A DNA stretch of 64,000 nucleotides from Ptiloglossa arizonensis (lineage: Eukaryota > Arthropoda > Insecta > Hymenoptera > Colletidae), in the NCBI RefSeq assembly GCF_051014685.1, contig NW_027478715.1:434001-498000 (forward strand), in the 5' to 3' direction. Below, one piece after another: positions 36,801-49,750 of this stretch; the first letter of the stretch is position 1, and each line of letters starts with the position of its first letter. Both the position numbers and the translations under genes were made by a program. Under the pieces are notes generated by a model, which ran no database searches, was not told the origin of the DNA, and saw only the letters and a list, made by a program, of their open reading frames with translations.

Positions 36801-37190
36801 AAGTACGCATAGTGTTGTAATCGGGCGAGTTTCTGCTTTCAGATGCAACACAAATTTTGCGGATTGGTCAATCCGTTCGCGAGAGATGGCAGTTTGGATG
36901 TAAGCAACGCTTGAGAAACTCAAAATTTTCGCAGTTCTGATGCTCGAAACGAATAACTAGAACGGTCTAGGGGAAAAGTACGAATACAGTTGTAATCGGG
37001 CGAGTTTCTACTTTCAGATGCAACAGAAATTTTGCGGATTGGTCAATCCGTTCGCGAGATATGGCAGTTTGGAGGTAAGAAACGCTTGAGAAACTCAAAA
37101 TTTTCGCAGTTCTGATGCTCGAAACGAATAACTAGAACGGACTGGGGGAAAAGTACGCATACAGTTGTAATCGGGCGAGTTTCTACTTTC
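30890..37190. repeat. 16-mer (2,800-bp) higher-order repeat; second copy enlarged by a 4-mer
   Basis: Unit 1 is 30,890-33,690 and unit 2 is 33,690-37,190. Positions 30,890-32,980 match 33,690-35,780 at an offset of exactly 2,800 bp, sharing AAAGCCCTAG, GGTCGATCCG, CTAGTACGGCCC, GGAAGGAAG and AAAGACC. Unit 2 then has an extra 700-bp 4-mer (35,781-36,480, a repeat of 35,081-35,780). After it, 36,481-37,190 matches 32,981-33,690 at 3,500 bp, including the rare CAGAAGCAACAGAAAATTTG. Unit 1 also shows an internal 700-bp step, since the start of 31,601 onward repeats 30,901 onward. The nested 4-mer and 16-mer periods show a two-level higher-order structure. Confidence 0.86.
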
Positions 37191-40100
37191 AGATGCAACA
37201 GAAATTTTGCGGATTGGTCAATCCGTTCGCGAGATATGGCAGTTTGGAGGTAAGAAACTCTTGAGAAACTCAAAATTTTCGCAGTTCTGATGCTCGAAAC
37301 GAATAAATAGAAAGGCCTAGGGGAAAGGTACGCATAGTGTTGTAATCGGGCGAGTTTCTGCTCTCAGATGCATCACAAATTTTGCGGATTGGTCAATCCG
37401 TTCGCGAGATGTGGCAGTTTGGAAGTCAGAAACGCTTGAGAAACTCAAAATTTTCGCAGTTCTGATGCTCGAATCGAATAACTAGAAAGGCCTAGGGGAA
37501 AAGTACGCATACCGTTGTAATCGGGCGAGTTTCTACTTTCAGATGCAACAGAAATTTTGCGGATTGGTCAATCCGTTCGCGAGATATGGCAGTTTGGAGG
37601 TAAGAAACGCTTGAGAAACTCAAAATTTTCGCAGTTCTGATGCTCGAAACGTATAACTAGAACGGCCTAGGGGAAAAGTACGTATACCGTTGTAATCGGG
37701 CGAGTTTCTACTTTCAGATGCAACAGAAATTTTGCGGATTGGTCAATCCGTTCGCGAGATATGGCAGTTTGGAGGTAAGCAACGCTTGAGAAACTCAAAA
37801 TTTTCGCAGTTCTGATGCTCGACACGAACAACTAGAACGGCCTAGGGGAAAAGTACGCATACCGTTGTAATCGGGCGAGTTTCTACCTTCAGATGCAACA
37901 GAAATTTTGCGGATTGGTCAATCCGTTCGCGAGATATGGCAGTTTGTAGGTAAGAAACGCTAGAGAAACTCAAAATTTTCGCAGTTCTGATGCTCGAAAC
38001 GAATAACTAGGACGGCCTAGGGGAAAAGTACGCATACCGTTGTAATCGGGCGAGTTTCTACTTTCAGATGCAACAGAAATTTTGCGGATTGGTCAATCCG
38101 CTCGCGAGATATGGCAGTTTGGAGGTAAGAAACGCTTGAGAAAATCAAAATTTTCGCAGTTCTGATGCTCGAAACGAATAACTAGAACGGCCTAGGGGAA
38201 AAGTACGTATACCGTTGTAATCGGGCGAGTTTCTACTTTCAGATGCAACAGAAATTTTGCGGATTGGTCAATCCGTTCGCGAGATATGGCAGTTTGGAGG
38301 TAAGAAACGCATGAGAAACTCAAAATTTTCGCAGTTCTGATGCTCGAAACGAATAACTAGAACGGTCTAGGGGAAAAGTACGCATACAGTTGTAATCGGG
38401 CGAGTTTCTACCTTCAGATGCAACTGAAATTTTGCGGATTGGTCAATCCGTTCGCGAGATATGGCAGTTTGGAGGTAAGAAACGCTTGAGAAACTCAAAA
38501 TTTTCGCAGTTCTGATGCTCGACAAGCATAACTAGAACGGCCTAGGGGAAAAGTACGCATACCGTTGTAATCGGGCGAGTTTCTACTTTCAGATGCAACA
38601 GAAATTTTGCGGATTAGTCAATTCGTTCGCGAGATATGGCAGTTTGGAGGTAAGAAACGCTTGAGAAACTAAAAATTTTCGCAGTTCTGATGCTCGAAAC
38701 GAATAACTATAACGGACTAGGGGAAAAGTACGCACAGTGTTGTAATCGGGCGAGTTTCTACTTTCAGATGCAACAGAAATTTTGCGGATTGGTCAATCCG
38801 TTCGCGAGATATGGCAGTTTGGAGGTAAGAAACGCTTGAGGAACTCAAAATTTTCGCAGTTCTGATGCTCGTCAAGCACAACTAGAACGGCCTAGGGGAA
38901 AAGTACGCATACCGTTGTAATCGGGCGAGTTTCTACTTTCAGATGCAACAGAAATTTTGCGGATTGGTCAATTCGTTCGCGAGATATGGCAGTTTGGAGG
39001 TAAGAAACGCTTGAGAAACTCAAAATTTTCGCAGTTCTGATGCTCGAAACGAATAACTAGAACGGTCTAGGGGAAAAGTACGCATACAGTTGTAATCGGG
39101 CGAGTTTCTGCCTTCAGATGCAACAGAAATTTTGCGGATTGGTCAATCCGTTCGCGAGATATGGCAGTTTGGAGGTAAGAAACGCTTGAGAAACTCCAAA
39201 TTTTCGCAGTTCTGATTCTCGAAACGAATAACTAGAACGGACTGGGGGAAAAGTACGCATACAGTTGTAATCGGGCGAGTTTCTACTTTCAGATGCAACA
39301 GAAGTTTTGCGGATTGGTCAATCCGTTCGCGAGATATGGCAGTCTGGAGGTAAGAAACGCTTGAGAAACTCAAAATTTTCGCAGTTCTGATGCTCGAAAC
39401 GAATAACTAGAACGGCCTAGGGGAAAAGTACGCATAGTGTTGTAATCGGGCGAGTTTCTACTTTCAGATGCTTCAGAAATTTTGCGGATTGGTCAATCCG
39501 TTCGCGAGATATGGCAGTTTGGAGGTAAGAAACGCTTGAGAAACTCAAAATTTTCGCAGTTCTGATGCTCGACAAGCATAACTATAACGGACTAGGGAAA
39601 AAGTACGCATACAGTTGTAATCGGGCGAGTTTGTACTTTCAGATGCAACAGAAATTTTGCGGATTGGTCAATCCGTTCGCGAGATATGGCAGTTTGGAGG
39701 TAAGAAATGCTTGAGAAACTCAAAATTTTCGCAGTTCTGATGCTCGAAACGAACAACTAGAACGGCCTAGGGGAAAAGTACGCATAGTATTGTAATCGGG
39801 CGAGTTTCTGCTTTCAGATGCATCAGAAATTTTGCGGATTGGTCCATCCGTTCGCGAGATGTGGCAGTTTGTAGGTAAGAAACGCTTGAGAAACTCAAAA
39901 TTTTCGTAGTGCTGATGCTCGAAACGAATAACTAGAACGGCCTAGGGGTAAAGTACGCATACCGTTGTAATCGGGCGAGATTCTACCTTCAGATGCAACA
40001 GAAATTTTGCGGATTGGTCAAATCGTTCGCGAGATATGGCAGTTTGGAAGTAAGAAACGCTTGAGAAACTCAAAATTTTCGCAGTTCTGATGCACGAAAC

Positions 40101-40714
40101 GAATAACTAGAACGGCCTAGGGGAAAAGTACGCATACCGTTGTAATCGGGCGAGTTTCTACCTTCAGATGCAACAGAAATTTTGCGGATTGGTCAATCCG
40201 TTCGCGAGATATGGCAGTTTGGAAGTAAGAAACGCTTGAGAAACTCAAAATTTTCGCAGTTCTGATGCTCGAAACGAATAACTAGAACGGCCTAGGGGAA
40301 AAGTACGCATACCGTTGTAATCGGGCGAGTTTCTACTTTCAGATGCAACAGAAATTTTGCGGGTTGGTAAATTCGTTCGCGAGATATGGCAGTTTGGATG
40401 TAAGAAACGCTTGAGAAACTAAAAATTTTCGCAGTTCTGATGCTCGAAACGAATAACTATAACGGACTAGGGGAAAAGTACGCATACAGTTGTAATCGGG
40501 CCAGTTTCTACTTTCAGATGCAACAGAAATTTTGCGGATTGGTCAATCCGTTCGGGAGGTATGGCAGTTTGGAGGTAAGAAACGCTTGAGAAACTCAAAA
40601 TTTTCGCAGTTCTGATGCTCGAAACGAACAACTAGAACGGCCTAGGGGAAAAGTACGGATAGTGTTGTAATCGGGCGAGTTTCTACTTTCAGATGCAACA
40701 GAAATTTTGCGGAT

Positions 40715-42405
40715 TGGTCAATCCGTTCGCGAGATATGGCAGTTTGGAGGTAAGAAACGCTTGAGGAACTCAAAATTTTCGCAGTTCTGATGCTCGAAAC
40801 GAATAACTAGAACGGACTGGGGGAAAAGTACGCATAGTGTTGTAATCGGGCGAGTTTCTACTTTCAGATGCAACTGAAATTTTGCGGATTGGTCAATCCG
40901 TTCGCGAGATATGGCAGTTTGGAAGTAAGAAACGCTTGAGAAACTCAAAATTTTCGCAGTTCTGATGCTCGACAAGCATAACTAGAACGGCCTAGGGGAA
41001 AAGTACGCATACCGTTGTAATCGGGCGAGTTTCTACTTTCAGATGCAACAGAAATTTTGCGGATTGGTCAATCCGTTCACGAGATATGGCAGTTTGGAGG
41101 TAAGAAACGCTTGAGAAACTCAAAATTTTCGCAGTTCTGATGCTCGAAACGAACAACTAGAACGGCCTAGGGGAAAAGTACGCATACAGTTGTAATCGGG
41201 CGAGTTTCTACCTTCAGATGCAACAGAAATTTTGCGGATTGGTCAATCCGTTCGCGAGATATGGCAGTTTGGAGGTAAGAAACGCTTGAGAAACTCCAAA
41301 TTTTCGCAGTTCTGATTCTCGAAACGAATAACTAGAACGGACTGGGGGAAAAGTACGCATACAGTTGTAATCGGGCGAGTTTCTACTTTCAGATGCAACA
41401 GAAATTTTGCGGATTGGTCAATCCGTTCGCGAGATATGGCAGTTTGGAGGTAAGAAACGCTTGAGAAACTCAAAATTTTCGCAGTTCTGATGCTCGAAAC
41501 GAATAACTAGAACGGCCTAGGGGAAAAGTACGCATACCGTTGTAATCGGGCGAGTTTCTACTTTCAGATGCAACAGAAATTTTGCGCATTGGTCAAACCG
41601 TTCGCGAGATATGGCAGTTTGGAGGTAAGAAACGCTTGAGAAACTCAAAATTTTCGCAGTTCTGATGCTCGACAAGCATAACTAGAACGGCCTAGGGGAA
41701 AAGTACGCATACAGTTGTAATCGGGCGAGTTTCCACTTTCAGATGCAACAGAAATTTTGCGGATTGGTCAATCCGTTCGCGAGATATGGCAGTTTGGATG
41801 TAAGAAACGCTTGAGAAACTCAAAATTTTCGCGGTTCTGATGCTCGAAACGAATAACAAGAACGGCCTAGGGGAAAAGTACGCACACCGTTGTAATCGGG
41901 CGAGTTTCTACTTTCAGATGCATCAGAAATTTTGCGAATTGGACAATCCGTTCGCGAGATGCGGTAGTTTGTAGGTGAGAAACGCTTGAGAAACTAAAAA
42001 TTTTCGCAGTTCTGATGCTCGAAACGAATAACTATAACGGACTAAGGGAAAAGTACGCATACAGTTGTAATCGGGCCAGTTTCTACTTTCAGATGCAACA
42101 GAAATTTTGCGGATTGGTCAATCCGTTCGCGAGGTATGGCAGTTTGGAGGTAAGAAACGCTTGAGAAACTCAAAATTTTCGCAGTTCTGATGCTCGAAAC
42201 GAACAACTAGAACGGCCTAGGGGAAAAGTACGGATAGTGTTGTAATCGGGCGAGTTTCTACTTTCAGATGCAACAGAAATTTTGCGGATTGGTCAATCCG
42301 ATCGCGAGATATGGCAGTTTGGAGGTAAGAAACGCTTGAGGAACTCAAAATTTTCGCAGTTCTGATGCTGGACAAGCACAACTAGAACGGCCTAGGGGAA
42401 AAGTA
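40715..42405. repeat. 1.7-kb block, copy at 50,515-52,205 (56 monomers away)
   Basis: Offset is exactly 9,800 bp. Shared markers in order: CGGACTGGGGG or its variant CTGACTGGGGG, CAACTGAAATTTT, GTTCACGAG, TCCAAATTTTC with TGATTCTCG, GCGCATTGGTCAAACCG, TTTCCACTTTC, GCGGTTCTG with AACAAGAACGG, and GATGCGGTAGTTTGTAGGTGAG. Differences include ACTAAGGGAAAA against ACTAGGGGAAAA, GAATTGGAC against GGATTGGAC, and AATCCGATCG against AATCCGTTCG. The match stops where TACGCATACAG meets TATGCATACCG. Confidence 0.8.
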
Positions 42406-44412
42406 CGCATACAGTTGTAATCGGGCGAGTTTCTACTTTCAGATGCAACAGAAATTTTGCGGATTGGTCAATCCGTTCACGAGATATGGCAGTTTGGAGG
42501 TAAGAAACGCTTGAGAAACTCAAAATTTTCGTAGTGCTGATGCTCGAAACGAATAACTAGAACGGCCTAGGGGAAAAGTACGCATACCGTTGTAATCGGG
42601 CGAGTTTCTACTTTCAGATGCAACAGAAATTTTGCGGATTGGTCAATCCGTTCGCGAGATATGGCAGTTTGGAGGTAAGAAACGCTTGAGAAACTCAAAA
42701 TTTTCGCAGTTCTGATGCTCGAAACGAACAACTAGAACGGCCTAGGGGAAAAGTACGCATAGTGTTGTAATCGGGCGAGTTTCTACTTTCAGATGCTTCA
42801 GAAATTTTGCGGATTGGTCAATCCGTTCGCGAGGTATGGCAGTTTGGAGGTAAGAAACGCTTGAGAAACTCAAAATTTTCGCAGTTCTGATGCTCGACAA
42901 GCATAACTATAACGGACTAGGGAAAAAGTACGCATACAGTTGTAATCGGGCGAGTTTCTACTTTCAGATGCAACAGAAATTTTGCGGATTGGTCAATCCG
43001 TTCGCGAGATATGGCAGTTTGGAGGTAAGAAATGCTTGAGAAACTCAAAATTTTCGCAGTTCTGATGCTCGAAACGAACAACTAGAACGGCCTAGGGGAA
43101 AAGTACGCATAGTGTTGTAATCGGGCGAGTTTCTGCTTTCAGATGCATCAGAAATTTTGGGGATTGGTCCATCCGTTCGCGAGATGTGGCAGTTTGTAGG
43201 TAAGAAACGCTTGAGAAACTCAAAATTTTCGTAGTGCTGATGCTCGAAACGAATAACTAGAACGGCCTAGGGGAAAAGTACGCATACCGTTGTAATCGGG
43301 CGAGATTCTACCTTCAGATGCAACAGAAATTTTGCGGATTGGTCAATCCGTTCACGAGATATGGCAGTTTGGAGGTAAGAAACGCTTGAGAAACTCAAAA
43401 TTTTCGCAGTTCTGATGCTCGAAACGAACAACTAGAACGGCCTAGGGGAAAAGTACGCATACAGTTGTAATCGGGCGAGTTTCTACCTTCAGATGCAACA
43501 GAAATTTTGCGGATTGGTCAATCCGTTCGCGAGATATGGCAGTTTGGAGGTAAGAAACGCTTGAGAAACTCCAAATTTTCGCAGTTCTGATTCTCGAAAC
43601 GAATAACTAGAACGGACTGGGGGAAAAGTACGCATACAGTTGTAATCGGGCGAGTTTCTACTTTCAGATGCAACAGAAATTTTGCGGATTGGTCAATCCG
43701 TTCGCGAGATATGGCAGTTTGGAGGTAAGAAACGCTTGAGAAACTCAAAATTTTCGCAGTTCTGATGCTCGAAACGAATAACTAGAACGGCCTAGGGGAA
43801 AAGTACGCATACCGTTGTAATCGGGCGAGTTTCTACTTTCAGATGCAACAGAAATTTTGCGCATTGGTCAAACCGTTCGCGAGATATGGCAGTTTGGAGG
43901 TAAGAAACGCTTGAGAAACTCAAAATTTTCGCAGTTCTGATGCTCGAAACGAATAACTATAACGGACTAGGGGAAAAGTACGCATACAGTTGTAATCGGG
44001 CCAGTTTCTACTTTCAGATGCAACAGAAATTTTGCGGATTGGTCAATCCGTTCGCGAGGTATGGCAGTTTGGAGGTAAGAAACGCTTGAGAAACTCAAAA
44101 TTTTCGCAGTTCTGATGCTCGAAACGAACAACTAGAACGGCCTAGGGGAAAAGTACGGATAGTGTTGTAATCGGGCGAGTTTCTACTTTCAGATGCAACA
44201 GAAATTTTGCGGATTGGTCAATCCGTTCGCGAGATATGGCAGTTTGGAGGTAAGAAACGCTTGAGGAACTCAAAATTTTCGCAGTTCTGATGCTCGACAA
44301 GCATAACTAGAACGGCCTAGGGGAAAAGTACGCATACAGTTGTAATCGGGCGAGTTTCCGCTTTCAGATGCAACAGAAATTTTGCGGATTGGTCAATCCG
44401 TTCGCGAGATAT

Positions 44413-47400
44413 GGCAGTTTGGATGTAAGAAACGCTTGAGAAACTCAAAATTTTCGCGGTTCTGATGCTCGAAACGAATAACAAGAACGGCCTAGGGGAA
44501 AAGTACGCACACCGTTGTAATCGGGCGAGTTTCTACTTTCAGATGCATCAGAAATTTTGCGGATTGGACAATCCGTTCGCGAGATGCGGTAGTTTGTAGG
44601 TGAGAAACGCTTGAGAAACTAAAAATTTTCGCAGTTCTGATGCTCGAAACGAATAACTATAACGGACTAGGGGAAAAGTACGCATACAGTTGTAATCGGG
44701 CCAGTTTCTACTTTCAGATGCAACAGAAATTTTGCGGATTGGTCAATCCGTTCGCGAGGTATGGCAGTTTGGAGGTAAGAAACGCTTGAGAAACTCAAAA
44801 TTTTCGCAGTTCTGATGCTCGAAACGAACAACTAGAACGGCCTAGGGGAAAAGTACGGATAGTGTTGTAATCGGGCGAGTTTCTACTTTCAGATGCAACA
44901 GAAATTTTGCGGATTGGTCAATCCGTTCGCGAGATATGGCAGTTTGGAGGTAAGAAACGCTTGAGGAACTCAAAATTTTCGCAGTTCTGATGCTCGACAA
45001 GCACAACTAGAACGGCCTAGGGGAAAAGTATGCATACCGTTGTAATCGGGCGAGTTTCTACTTTCAGATGCAACAGAAATTTTGCGGATTGGACAATTCG
45101 TTCGCGAGATATGGCAGTTTGGATGTAAGAAACGCTTGAGAAACTAAAAATTTTCGCAGTTCTGATGCTCGAAACGAATAACTATAACGGACTAGGGGAA
45201 AAGTACGCATACAGTTGTAATCGGGCGGGTTTCTACTCTCAGATGCAACAGAAATTTTGCGGATTGGTCAATCCGTTCGCGAGATATGGCAGTTTGGAGG
45301 TAAGAAACGCTTGAGAAACTCCAAATTTTCGCAGTTCTGATTCTCGAAACGAATAACTAGAACGGACTGGGGGAAAAGTACGCATACAGTTGTAATCGGG
45401 CGAGTTTCTACTTTCAGATGCAACAGAAATTTTGCGGATTGGTCAATCCGTTCGCGAGATATGGCAGTTTGGAGGTAAGAAACGCTTGAGAAACTCAAAA
45501 TTTTCGCAGTTCTGATGCTCGAAACGAACAACTAGAACGGCCTAGGGGAAAAGTACGCATAGTGTTGTAATCGGGCGAGTTTCTACTTTCAGATGCTTCA
45601 GAAATTTTGCGGATTGGTCAATCCGTTCGCGAGATATGGCAGTTTGGAGGTAAGAAACGCTTGAGAAACTCAAAATTTTCGCAGTTCTGATGCTCGACAA
45701 GCATAACTATAACGGACTAGGGAAAAAGTACGCATACAGTTGTAATCGGGCGAGTTTCTACTTTCAGATGCAACAGAAATTTTGCGGATTGGTCAATCCG
45801 TTCGCGAGATATGGCAGTTTGGAGGTAAGAAATGCTTGAGAAACTCAAAATTTTCGCAGTTCTGATGCTCGAAACGAACAACTAGAACGGCCTAGGGGAA
45901 AAGTACGTATAGTGTTGTAATCGGGCGAGTTTCTGCTTTCAGATGCATCAGAAATTTTGCGGATTGGTCCATCCGTTCGCGAGATGTGGCAGTTTGTAGG
46001 TAAGAAACGCTTGAGAAACTCAAAATTTTCGTAGTGCTGATGCTCGAAACGAATAACTAGAACGGCCTAGGGGAAAAGTACGCATACCGTTGTAATCGGG
46101 CGAGATTCTACCTTCAGATGCAACAGAAATTTTGCGGATTGGTCAAATCGTTCGCGAGATATGGCAGTTTGGAGGTGAGAAACGCTTGAGAAACTCAAAA
46201 TTTTCGCAGTTCTGATGCACGAAACGAATAACTAGAACGGCCTAGGGGAAAAGTACGCATACCGTTGTAATCGGGCGAGTTTCTACCTTCAGATGCAACA
46301 GAAATTTTGCGGATTGGTCAGTCCGTTCGCGAGATATGGCAGTTTGGAAGTAAGAAACGCTTGAGAAACTCAAAATTTTCGCAGTTCTGATGCTCGAAAC
46401 GAATAACTAGAACGGCCTAGGGGAAAAGTACGCATACCGTTGTAATCGGGCGAGTTTCTACTTTCAGATGCAACTGAAATTTTGCGGATTGGTCAATCCG
46501 TTCGCGAGATATGGCAGTTTGGAGGTAAGAAACGCTTGAGAAACTCAAAATTTTCGCAATTCTGATGCTCGACAAGCATAACTAGAACGGCCTAGGGGAA
46601 AAGTACGCATACCGTTGTAATCGGGCGAGTTTCTACTTTCAGATGCAACAGAAATTTTGCGGGTTGGTCAATTCGTTCGCGAGATATGGCAGTTTGGAGG
46701 TAAGAAACGCTTGAGAAACTAAAAATTTTCGCAGTTCTGATGCTCGAAACGAATAACTATAACGGACTAGGGGAAAAGTACGCATACAGTTGTAATCGGG
46801 CCAGTTTCTACTTTCAGATGCAACAGAAATTTTGCGGATTGGTCAATCCGTTCGCGAGGTATGGCAGTTTGGAGGTAAGAAACGCTTGAGAAACTCAAAA
46901 TTTTCGCAGTTCTGATGCTCGAAACGAACAACTAGAACGGCCTAGGGGAAAAGTACGGATAGTGTTGTAATCGGGCGAGTTTCTACTTTCAGATGCAACA
47001 GAAATTTTGCGGATTGGTCAATCCGTTCGCGAGATATGGCAGTTTGGATGTAAGAAACGCTTGAGAAACTCAAAATTTTCGCGGTTCTGATGCTCGAAAC
47101 GAATAACAAGAACGGCCTAGGGGAAAAGTACGCACACCGTTGTAATCGGGCGAGTTTCTACTTTCAGATGCATCAGAAATTTTGCGGATTGGACAATCCG
47201 TTCGCGAGATGCGGTAGTTTGTAGGTGAGAAACGCTTGAGAAACTAAAAATTTTCGCAGTTCTGATGCTCGAAACGAATAACTATAACGGACTAGGGGAA
47301 AAGTACGCATACAGTTGTAATCGGGCCAGTTTCTACTTTCAGATGCAACAGAAATTTTGCGGATTGGTCAATCCGTTCGCGAGGTATGGCAGTTTGGAGG

Positions 47401-49672
47401 TAAGAAACGCTTGAGAAACTCAAAATTTTCGCAGTTCTGATGCTCGAAACGAACAACTAGAACGGCCTAGGGGAAAAGTACGGATAGTGTTGTAATCGGG
47501 CGAGTTTCTACTTTCAGATGCAACAGAAATTTTGCGGATTGGTCAATCCGTTCGCGAGATATGGCAGTTTGGAGGTAAGAAACGCTTGAGGAACTCAAAA
47601 TTTTCGCAGTTCTGATGCTCGACAAGCACAACTAGAACGGCCTAGGGGAAAAGTATGCATACCGTTGTAATCGGGCGAGTTTCTACTTTCAGATGCAACA
47701 GAAATTTTGCGGATTGGACAATTCGTTCGCGAGATATGGCAGTTTGGATGTAAGAAACGCTTGAGAAACTAAAAATTTTCGCAGTTCTGATGCTCGAAAC
47801 GAATAACTATAACGGACTAGGGGAAAAGTACGCATACAGTTGTAATCGGGCGGGTTTCTACTCTCAGATGCAACAGAAATTTTGCGGATTGGTCAATCCG
47901 TTCGCGAGATATGGCAGTTTGGAGGTAAGAAACGCTTGAGAAACTCCAAATTTTCGCAGTTCTGATTCTCGAAACGAATAACTAGAACGGACTGGGGGAA
48001 AAGTACGCATACAGTTGTAATCGGGCGAGTTTCTACTTTCAGATGCAACAGAAATTTTGCGGATTGGTCAATCCGTTCGCGAGATATGGCAGTTTGGAGG
48101 TAAGAAACGCTTGAGAAACTCAAAATTTTCGCAGTTCTGATGCTCGAAACGAACAACTAGAACGGCCTAGGGGAAAAGTACGCATAGTGTTGTAATCGGG
48201 CGAGTTTCTACTTTCAGATGCTTCAGAAATTTTGCGGATTGGTCAATCCGTTCGCGAGATATGGCAGTTTGGAGGTAAGAAACGCTTGAGAAACTCAAAA
48301 TTTTCGCAGTTCTGATGCTCGACAAGCATAACTATAACGGACTAGGGAAAAAGTACGCATACAGTTGTAATCGGGCGAGTTTCTACTTTCAGATGCAACA
48401 GAAATTTTGCGGATTGGTCAATCCGTTCGCGAGATATGGCAGTTTGGAGGTAAGAAATGCTTGAGAAACTCAAAATTTTCGCAGTTCTGATGCTCGAAAC
48501 GAACAACTAGAACGGCCTAGGGGAAAAGTACGTATAGTGTTGTAATCGGGCGAGTTTCTGCTTTCAGATGCATCAGAAATTTTGCGGATTGGTCCATCCG
48601 TTCGCGAGATGTGGCAGTTTGTAGGTAAGAAACGCTTGAGAAACTCAAAATTTTCGTAGTGCTGATGCTCGAAACGAATAACTAGAACGGCCTAGGGGAA
48701 AAGTACGCATACCGTTGTAATCGGGCGAGATTCTACCTTCAGATGCAACAGAAATTTTGCGGATTGGTCAAATCGTTCGCGAGATATGGCAGTTTGGAGG
48801 TGAGAAACGCTTGAGAAACTCAAAATTTTCGCAGTTCTGATGCACGAAACGAATAACTAGAACGGCCTAGGGGAAAAGTACGCATACCGTTGTAATCGGG
48901 CGAGTTTCTACCTTCAGATGCAACAGAAATTTTGCGGATTGGTCAGTCCGTTCGCGAGATATGGCAGTTTGGAAGTAAGAAACGCTTGAGAAACTCAAAA
49001 TTTTCGCAGTTCTGATGCTCGAAACGAATAACTAGAACGGCCTAGGGGAAAAGTACGCATACCGTTGTAATCGGGCGAGTTTCTACTTTCAGATGCAACT
49101 GAAATTTTGCGGATTGGTCAATCCGTTCGCGAGATATGGCAGTTTGGAGGTAAGAAACGCTTGAGAAACTCAACATTTTCGCAATTCTGATGCTCGACAA
49201 GCATAACTAGAACGGCCTAGGGGAAAAGTACGCATACCGTTGTAATCGGGCGAGTTTCTACTTTCAGATGCAACAGAAATTTTGCGGGTTGGTCAATTCG
49301 TTCGCGAGATATGGCAGTTTGGAGGTAAGAAACGCTTGAGAAACTAAAAATTTTCGCAGTTCTGATGCTCGAAACGAATAACTATAACGGACTAGGGGAA
49401 AAGTACGCATACAGTTGTAATCGGGCCAGTTTCTACTTTCAGATGCAACAGAAATTTTGCGGATTGGTCAATCCGTTCGCGAGGTATGGCAGTTTGGAGG
49501 TAAGAAACGCTTGAGAAACTCAAAATTTTCGCAGTTCTGATGCTCGAAACGAACAACTAGAACGGCCTAGGGGAAAAGTACGGATAGTGTTGTAATCGGG
49601 CGAGTTTCTACTTTCAGATGCAACAGAAATTTTGCGGATTGGTCAATCCGTTCGCGAGATATGGCAGTTTGG
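44413..49672. repeat. 15-mer (2,625-bp) higher-order repeat, two near-identical copies
   Basis: The period is exactly 2,625 bp: about 44,413-47,037 and 47,038-49,672. I compared the copies line by line at more than a dozen places, covering markers GCGGTTCTG, GATGCGGTAG, GGGCCAGTTTC, GGAACTC, AAGTATGCATACC, GGGCGGGTTTCTACTCTC, TGATTCTCG, GATGCTTCAG, ACTAGGGAAAAAG, GGTCCATCC, GTAGTGCTG, GGTCAAATCG, GGTCAGTCCG and CAACTGAAA. Only one difference was found (A at 46,549 against C at 49,174). The right edge is GGATG against GGAGG near 49,674. Identity this high means a very recent duplication or an assembly artefact. Confidence 0.9.
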
Positions 49673-49750
49673 AGGTAAGAAACGCTTGAGGAACTCAAAA
49701 TTTTCGCAGTTCTGATGCTCGACAAGCACAACTAGAACGGCCTAGGGGAA
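48275..49750. repeat. 1.48-kb block, copy at 54,400-55,875 (35 monomers away)
   Basis: Offset is exactly 6,125 bp. Both copies run through GACAAGCATAACTATAACGG with ACTAGGGAAAAAG, AAATGCTTGAG, GGTCCATCC, the GTAGTGCTG or GTCGTGCTG state, GGTCAAATCG, GATGCACG and CAACTGAAA. Differences include GGAGATAAG, TTTCTAGCTTC and AGATGGAAC in the downstream copy, and GCGGGTTGG in the upstream one. This block overlaps the second 15-mer, so the downstream copy probably derives from one of the 15-mer units or their ancestor. Confidence 0.75.
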
